Below, one piece after another: positions 61,705 to 64,000 of a stretch of 64,000 bases of DNA. Position numbers and translations under genes: made by a program. Every line of letters starts with the position of its first letter. Position 1 is the first letter of the stretch. Below the pieces are notes generated by a model that worked only from the letters and a program-made list of their open reading frames with translations, ran no database searches and was not told where the DNA came from. Source of the stretch: Alcaligenes faecalis (GTDB lineage Bacteria; Pseudomonadota; Gammaproteobacteria; Burkholderiales; Burkholderiaceae_B); contig NZ_CP168006.1 of assembly GCF_041521385.1 (NCBI RefSeq), positions 2,355,931-2,419,930 of the forward strand. The letters run 5' to 3'.

Positions 61705-64000
61705 TTACTCCGCCTTGCTGGCCGTCTTTTTGGCAGCTGTTTTCTTGGCAGCCGTCTTCTTGGCAGCCGTTTTCTTCACTGCTGTTTTCTTTGCTGCTGC
61801 TTTAGTCGCCGTTTTCTTGGCGGCTGTTTTGCGCCCTGGCTTCTCTGGACGAGGCTCGAACTCAAAGCCGATCTTGCCGTCGGCCTGACGCACCAGGAAG
61901 GCCTTGAACTTGCGGTTGGTACGCGAGGACACGAAACCATCCAGTAGATCTGTCTTGCCTTCGCCCAACAGCTTGGCCATCTGCTCGCGGGTAATTTCCT
62001 GTTGCAAGATCACCTTGCCGCTACGGAAGTCGCAGCTCTTGGAGGGGCCAACGGACTTTTCGCACAAGTAACGCAAGCCGTGCTCAAAGACGGAGGACTG
62101 GCACTTGGGGCAGGGGCCGACTGGGGTTTGGCCGCTGAAATCCAGGGCTTCATCGTCATCGTCGTCGTTCTGGCCGAAGTCGAACTCCAGCTTGTACTCG
62201 TCGGTAATGCGCAGCAGTGCCGCAAAGGGACGACCCATCTTGCTGATGAAACCGGGCAACGGGCCCAGTTCTTTCTTGGCCAGCAGCTCTTCCACTTCGG
62301 GCAGTTCAAAGGTGCGACCACCTGGGTGCTTGCCGATGGAAAAGTCGCAAGCCGTGCAGGCATAACGACGGTAATTTTCTTTGACCACGCCACCACATTT
62401 CGGGCATGGAGTCTGCAAGGTCGCGTAATCACCCGGAACCGTGTCGCGTTCGTACTCTTTTGCGCGCTTGACGATTACTTGCGTCATTTGCGCGATTTCA
62501 CGCATGAACACGTCGCGGTCCAGTTGACGTTGCTCGATCTGCTTGAGCTGGTGCTCCCACTCGCCAGTCAGTTCGGGCGAAGTCAGTTCGCTAACCCCCA
62601 GACCTGACAGCAGTGTCATCAGTTGACGTGCCTTGGCGCTAGGAACCAGTTCGCGGCCCTCACGACGCAGATAGGCTTCGTTCAACAGACCTTCAATAAT
62701 GGCTGCACGAGTGGCTGGTGTACCCAGACCGCGCTCGGACATGGCTTCGCGCAAGGCTTCATCGTCGACCAGCTTGCCCGCGCTTTCCATGGCCGACAGC
62801 AAGGTCGCTTCCGTAAAGCGTGCAGGCGGCTTGGTGGCCAGGGCCTTGGTGTTCACATCTTCAGTGCGGACCTTCTCGCCATCGGCAACCGGCACCAGAG
62901 AGGCATCTTCACCTTGAGCATCGCGGCCATAAATAGCCAGCCAGCCCGGTTTGACCAGCACCTTGCCTTCCGTCTTGAAGTGGTGACCGGATACCTGCGT
63001 GATACGTGTGGTGACGCGGAACTCCGCGGCCGGGAAGAACACGGCCAAGAAGCGACGACTGATCAGTTCGTAAATCTTGTGTTCGGCATCGCTCAGTTCC
63101 CGGGGCACCTGCAAGGTGGGGATAATGGCAAAGTGATCCGAAACCTTTTTGTTGTCGAAGATCCGACGGTTGGGTTTGACCCATTTTTGTTCGACCACTT
63201 CCTGTGCAAATGGCTGCACCGACGCACTGGCAGGCGTGCCGCTGTCAGCCAGCGCACGCATGGTTTCTTGCACCGTGCTTATATAGTCTTCGGGCAGATA
63301 GCGCGAATCCGTACGTGGGTAAGTCAGTGCCTTGTGGCGTTCGTACAGCGTCTGCGCCAAAGACAAGGTGGTCTTGGCGGAGAAGCCGAAGCGCGAGTTG
63401 GCTTCGCGTTGCAGCGAGGTCAAATCAAACAAGGCGGGCGACATTTGCGTGCTGGGCTTGGACTCCTCGGTGACCACACCGGGCTGTTCGCGGCAGGCAG
63501 CCACAATGGTTTGAGCGGCGGTCAGGGACCACAGACGCGAGTCTTTCTTCTCGGGGTCGTGTTCGTCCTTGACGAATTTGGGGTCAAACCAGCGGCCAGT
63601 GTACAGGCCGGCAGCGGCAATAAAGTCTGCGTGTACTTCCCAGTAATCACGTGACACGAATTGGCGAATGCGGTTCTCGCGCTCGTTCACAATAGCCAGC
63701 GTGGGGGTTTGCACACGGCCTACGGGAGTCTTGAAAAAGCCGCCATCCTTGCTGTTGAAGGCCGTCATGGCACGCGTGCCATTAATGCCCACCAGCCAGT
63801 CTGCTTCCGCGCGCGAACGGGCCGCTGCTTCCAGCGGTTTCATGTCCTCATCATTACGCAGATTTGCAAAGGCTTCACGGATCGCCGATTGCGTCATCGA
63901 ACGTAACCAAAGCCGCTGCACCGGCTTTTTCGCTCCGGCGTATTGCATAATGTAGCGAAAAATCAGCTCACCCTCGCGCCCTGCGTCACAGGCATTGATA
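61705..64000 (-). CDS. topB: DNA topoisomerase III-like type IA enzyme with Ala/Lys tail (runs off the right edge)
   Basis: ATP-independent type IA topoisomerase. The minus-strand frame stays open to base 64000, where it reads INACDAGREGELIF, part of the Toprim region, so the N-terminus is outside the window. The active-site tyrosine is in YPRTDSRYLPED. The C-terminal part has zinc-finger-like cysteine pairs (CPKCGGVVKENYRRYACTACDF, CPKCQSSV) and ends in about 45 residues of KKTAAKK-type repeats, like histone-H1 tails. Type III is favoured over TopA because of the DAGREGELIF form and the large number of zinc-like modules, but this needs the full protein. Confidence 0.9.
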   Translation of the reverse strand, partial: INACDAGREGELIFRYIMQYAGAKKPVQRLWLRSMTQSAIREAFANLRNDEDMKPLEAAARSRAEADWLVGINGTRAMTAFNSKDGGFFKTPVGRVQTPTLAIVNERENRIRQFVSRDYWEVHADFIAAAGLYTGRWFDPKFVKDEHDPEKKDSRLWSLTAAQTIVAACREQPGVVTEESKPSTQMSPALFDLTSLQREANSRFGFSAKTTLSLAQTLYERHKALTYPRTDSRYLPEDYISTVQETMRALADSGTPASASVQPFAQEVVEQKWVKPNRRIFDNKKVSDHFAIIPTLQVPRELSDAEHKIYELISRRFLAVFFPAAEFRVTTRITQVSGHHFKTEGKVLVKPGWLAIYGRDAQGEDASLVPVADGEKVRTEDVNTKALATKPPARFTEATLLSAMESAGKLVDDEALREAMSERGLGTPATRAAIIEGLLNEAYLRREGRELVPSAKARQLMTLLSGLGVSELTSPELTGEWEHQLKQIEQRQLDRDVFMREIAQMTQVIVKRAKEYERDTVPGDYATLQTPCPKCGGVVKENYRRYACTACDFSIGKHPGGRTFELPEVEELLAKKELGPLPGFISKMGRPFAALLRITDEYKLEFDFGQNDDDDDEALDFSGQTPVGPCPKCQSSVFEHGLRYLCEKSVGPSKSCDFRSGKVILQQEITREQMAKLLGEGKTDLLDGFVSSRTNRKFKAFLVRQADGKIGFEFEPRPEKPGRKTAAKKTATKAAAKKTAVKKTAAKKTAAKKTAAKKTASKAE

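Noticed and set aside
62623..63654. 343-aa plus-strand open frame opposite topB
   Set aside because: Shadow of the topoisomerase gene, which carries clear catalytic and zinc-finger motifs.

Overview
The window looks like a chromosomal segment of a betaproteobacterium of the family Alcaligenaceae, most likely Alcaligenes itself. This is inferred from the protein sequences, the moderately high GC content and the gene order (trpE, gph, rpe, apaG, mltA), not from any database search. Both edges cut genes: trpE on the left and a type IA topoisomerase (topB-like) on the right.

Left part (1-13.4 kb), housekeeping and signalling: trpE is preceded by a leader peptide with Trp codons and an intrinsic terminator, which together form a classical attenuator. 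Then come gph, a divergent EAL-GGDEF gene, rpe, and an apaG-mltA-ubiH-like-dsbC group. These are followed by an unusual regulator (pseudo-receiver, winged helix, degenerate EAL), a chemoreceptor and an exported enterochelin-esterase-like hydrolase.

Accessory block (13.4-22.5 kb): an IS110-family element of the IS1111 type sits in the apex of a large hairpin repeat. It is followed by a five-gene oxidative operon (outer-membrane protein, SDR, StyA-like flavoprotein oxygenase, flavin reductase, phytoene-dehydrogenase-like flavoprotein) with a convergent AraC-type regulator. It resembles indole- or styrene-oxidising gene sets. A second flavin-reductase-like gene follows.

Middle (22.8-38.4 kb): an orphan polar-amino-acid ATPase, panD with a C-terminal extension, a complete dipeptide ABC transporter (dppABCDF type), dinB behind a LexA-like box, an iron-responsive sigma/anti-sigma/TonB-receptor set with a Fur-like box and a translationally coupled serine hydrolase, and argD.

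Right part (38.4-64 kb): an alpha/beta hydrolase, a dihydroxyacetophenone-dioxygenase-like cupin with an AraC regulator, a thioesterase, a TauE/SafE permease, a LysR regulator, and a molybdate operon modA-modB-modD behind a ModE-type operator but without modC. Then follow glcB, a gene-poor 1 kb stretch, amn, two complete TRAP transporters, a SET-domain protein with a lysine-rich tail, an acetolactate-synthase-type enzyme, a CopD-like membrane protein, two further copies of the hairpin repeat, a 7-bp tandem repeat and topB.

No rRNA, tRNA, CRISPR array or prophage was recognised. The most notable items are the hairpin repeat family with its IS1111-type insertion and presumed guide RNA, the trp attenuator, the StyA-like operon, the receiver/winged-helix/EAL regulator and the SET protein.
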